DNA of 15,344 bases, taken from positions 1 through 15,344 of the forward strand of contig JALOMK010000014.1 of the NCBI GenBank assembly GCA_025455505.1, written 5' to 3'. The notes below the pieces were generated by a model. It was not told the origin of the DNA. It made no database searches and was given only the letters and a program-made list of their open reading frames with translations. This DNA is from Bacteroidales bacterium. GTDB taxonomy: Bacteria > Bacteroidota > Bacteroidia > Bacteroidales > VadinHA17. The position numbers and the translations under genes are program-made. Each line of letters begins with the position of its first letter. The first letter of the stretch is position 1. Below are positions 15,116 through 15,344 of this stretch, in pieces.

Positions 15116-15344
15116 AATTGCTATCGTCTTGCTTCTGAGTGTTCTTCTTTCGGTTTCCTGCGAAAGCGACATGGTCACATATACATCCATTGAAGGATCG
15201 TGGCGCTGCGAGGAATATAATCCTTATACCGGGAACAGTATCTACACTGTCGACATCGACAGGTCGAAAAATGATACTTCCGTCTACCTGATTAGCAATT
15301 TTCACAATCTCGACTTTGAAGAATTTGCATATTCAAGAAAGGAC
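15096..15344 (+). CDS. Lipoprotein of unknown function (5' part only)
   Basis: 83 codons are present; the gene continues beyond the right edge. Starting at the ATG at 15096 it reads MIRKGNKIAIVLLLSVLLSVSC, a lipoprotein signal peptide with basic start, hydrophobic core and lipobox LSVSC with Cys22 as the lipid-modified residue. The mature part begins ESDMVTYTSIEGSWRCEEYN and goes on with alternating hydrophobic strands (YTVDIDRS, VYLISNFHNL), a pattern seen in lipocalin-like and other beta-rich lipoproteins of Bacteroidota. No specific family is claimed. The start overlaps the end of the repeat-protein gene by 20 nt, indicating translational coupling within the right-hand exported-protein unit. 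A later in-frame Met (ATG at 15171) would lose the signal peptide, so 15096 is preferred. Confidence 0.8.
   Translation, partial: MIRKGNKIAIVLLLSVLLSVSCESDMVTYTSIEGSWRCEEYNPYTGNSIYTVDIDRSKNDTSVYLISNFHNLDFEEFAYSRKD

Noticed and set aside
1..15344. Search for CRISPR arrays, tRNA/rRNA genes, insertion sequences, integrases, toxin-antitoxin pairs and defence genes
   Set aside because: No repeat-spacer pattern, cloverleaf-like segment, transposase motif or defence-type domain was seen; the only clear tandem repeats are the protein-coding units of the MORN_2-type gene and the LysM and TPR modules.

Overview
The window reads as ordinary chromosomal DNA from a member of the Bacteroidota, probably Bacteroidales. 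Supporting signs are Bacteroidota-type protein families (long-form SAICAR synthase, a LysM plus periplasmic-binding fusion, a patatin/Omp85 protein, a secreted MORN_2/YwqK-type protein), weak or absent Shine-Dalgarno sequences, and candidate promoter elements of the TAnnTTTG type at two divergent gene starts. No rRNA, tRNA, CRISPR array, insertion sequence, integrase or phage gene was seen. Genes are tightly packed. The left gene (mazG) and the right gene (a lipoprotein) are cut by the window edges.

Layout. (1) 1-1018, minus strand: a SAM hydroxide adenosyltransferase (DUF62) family gene whose signature residues have diverged, followed 11 nt later by mazG. (2) 1160-5116, plus strand, divergent from the first pair: a PhoH-family ATPase, purC, and a secreted protein with three LysM domains fused to a periplasmic-binding-protein-like domain, which starts almost on the purC stop codon. 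(3) 5199-6614, plus strand: a compact three-gene unit of an ECF sigma factor, a small single-span membrane protein (probable anti-sigma factor) and a membrane-anchored periplasmic helical protein resembling the Spy/CpxP/CnrX group. Its last stop codon overlaps the stop of the convergent gene. (4) 6609-11210, minus strand: an outer-membrane patatin-like protein with POTRA and beta-barrel regions (type Vd-like), then a large cytoplasmic protein with C-terminal TPRs. (5) 11284-13053, plus strand: a YgiQ-family radical SAM protein. (6) 13122-15344, plus strand: three tightly spaced exported proteins, namely a PapD/DUF916-like two-domain Ig-fold protein, a 14-unit MORN_2-type repeat protein, and a lipoprotein running off the right end.

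How the genes fit together. Blocks 1 and 2 are mostly housekeeping (nucleotide pool sanitation, SAM-related enzyme, RNA-linked PhoH ATPase, purine synthesis) with one cell-wall-associated protein added. Block 3 has the gene order of an envelope-stress or metal-sensing sigma/anti-sigma/sensor module. Blocks 4 and 6 are envelope or secretion related but have no assigned pathway. No clearly new defence or mobile system is visible. The best leads are the sigma triad, the LysM-binding-protein fusion (possible LpoA-like role), the motif-poor DUF62 protein and the exported three-gene unit at the right end.
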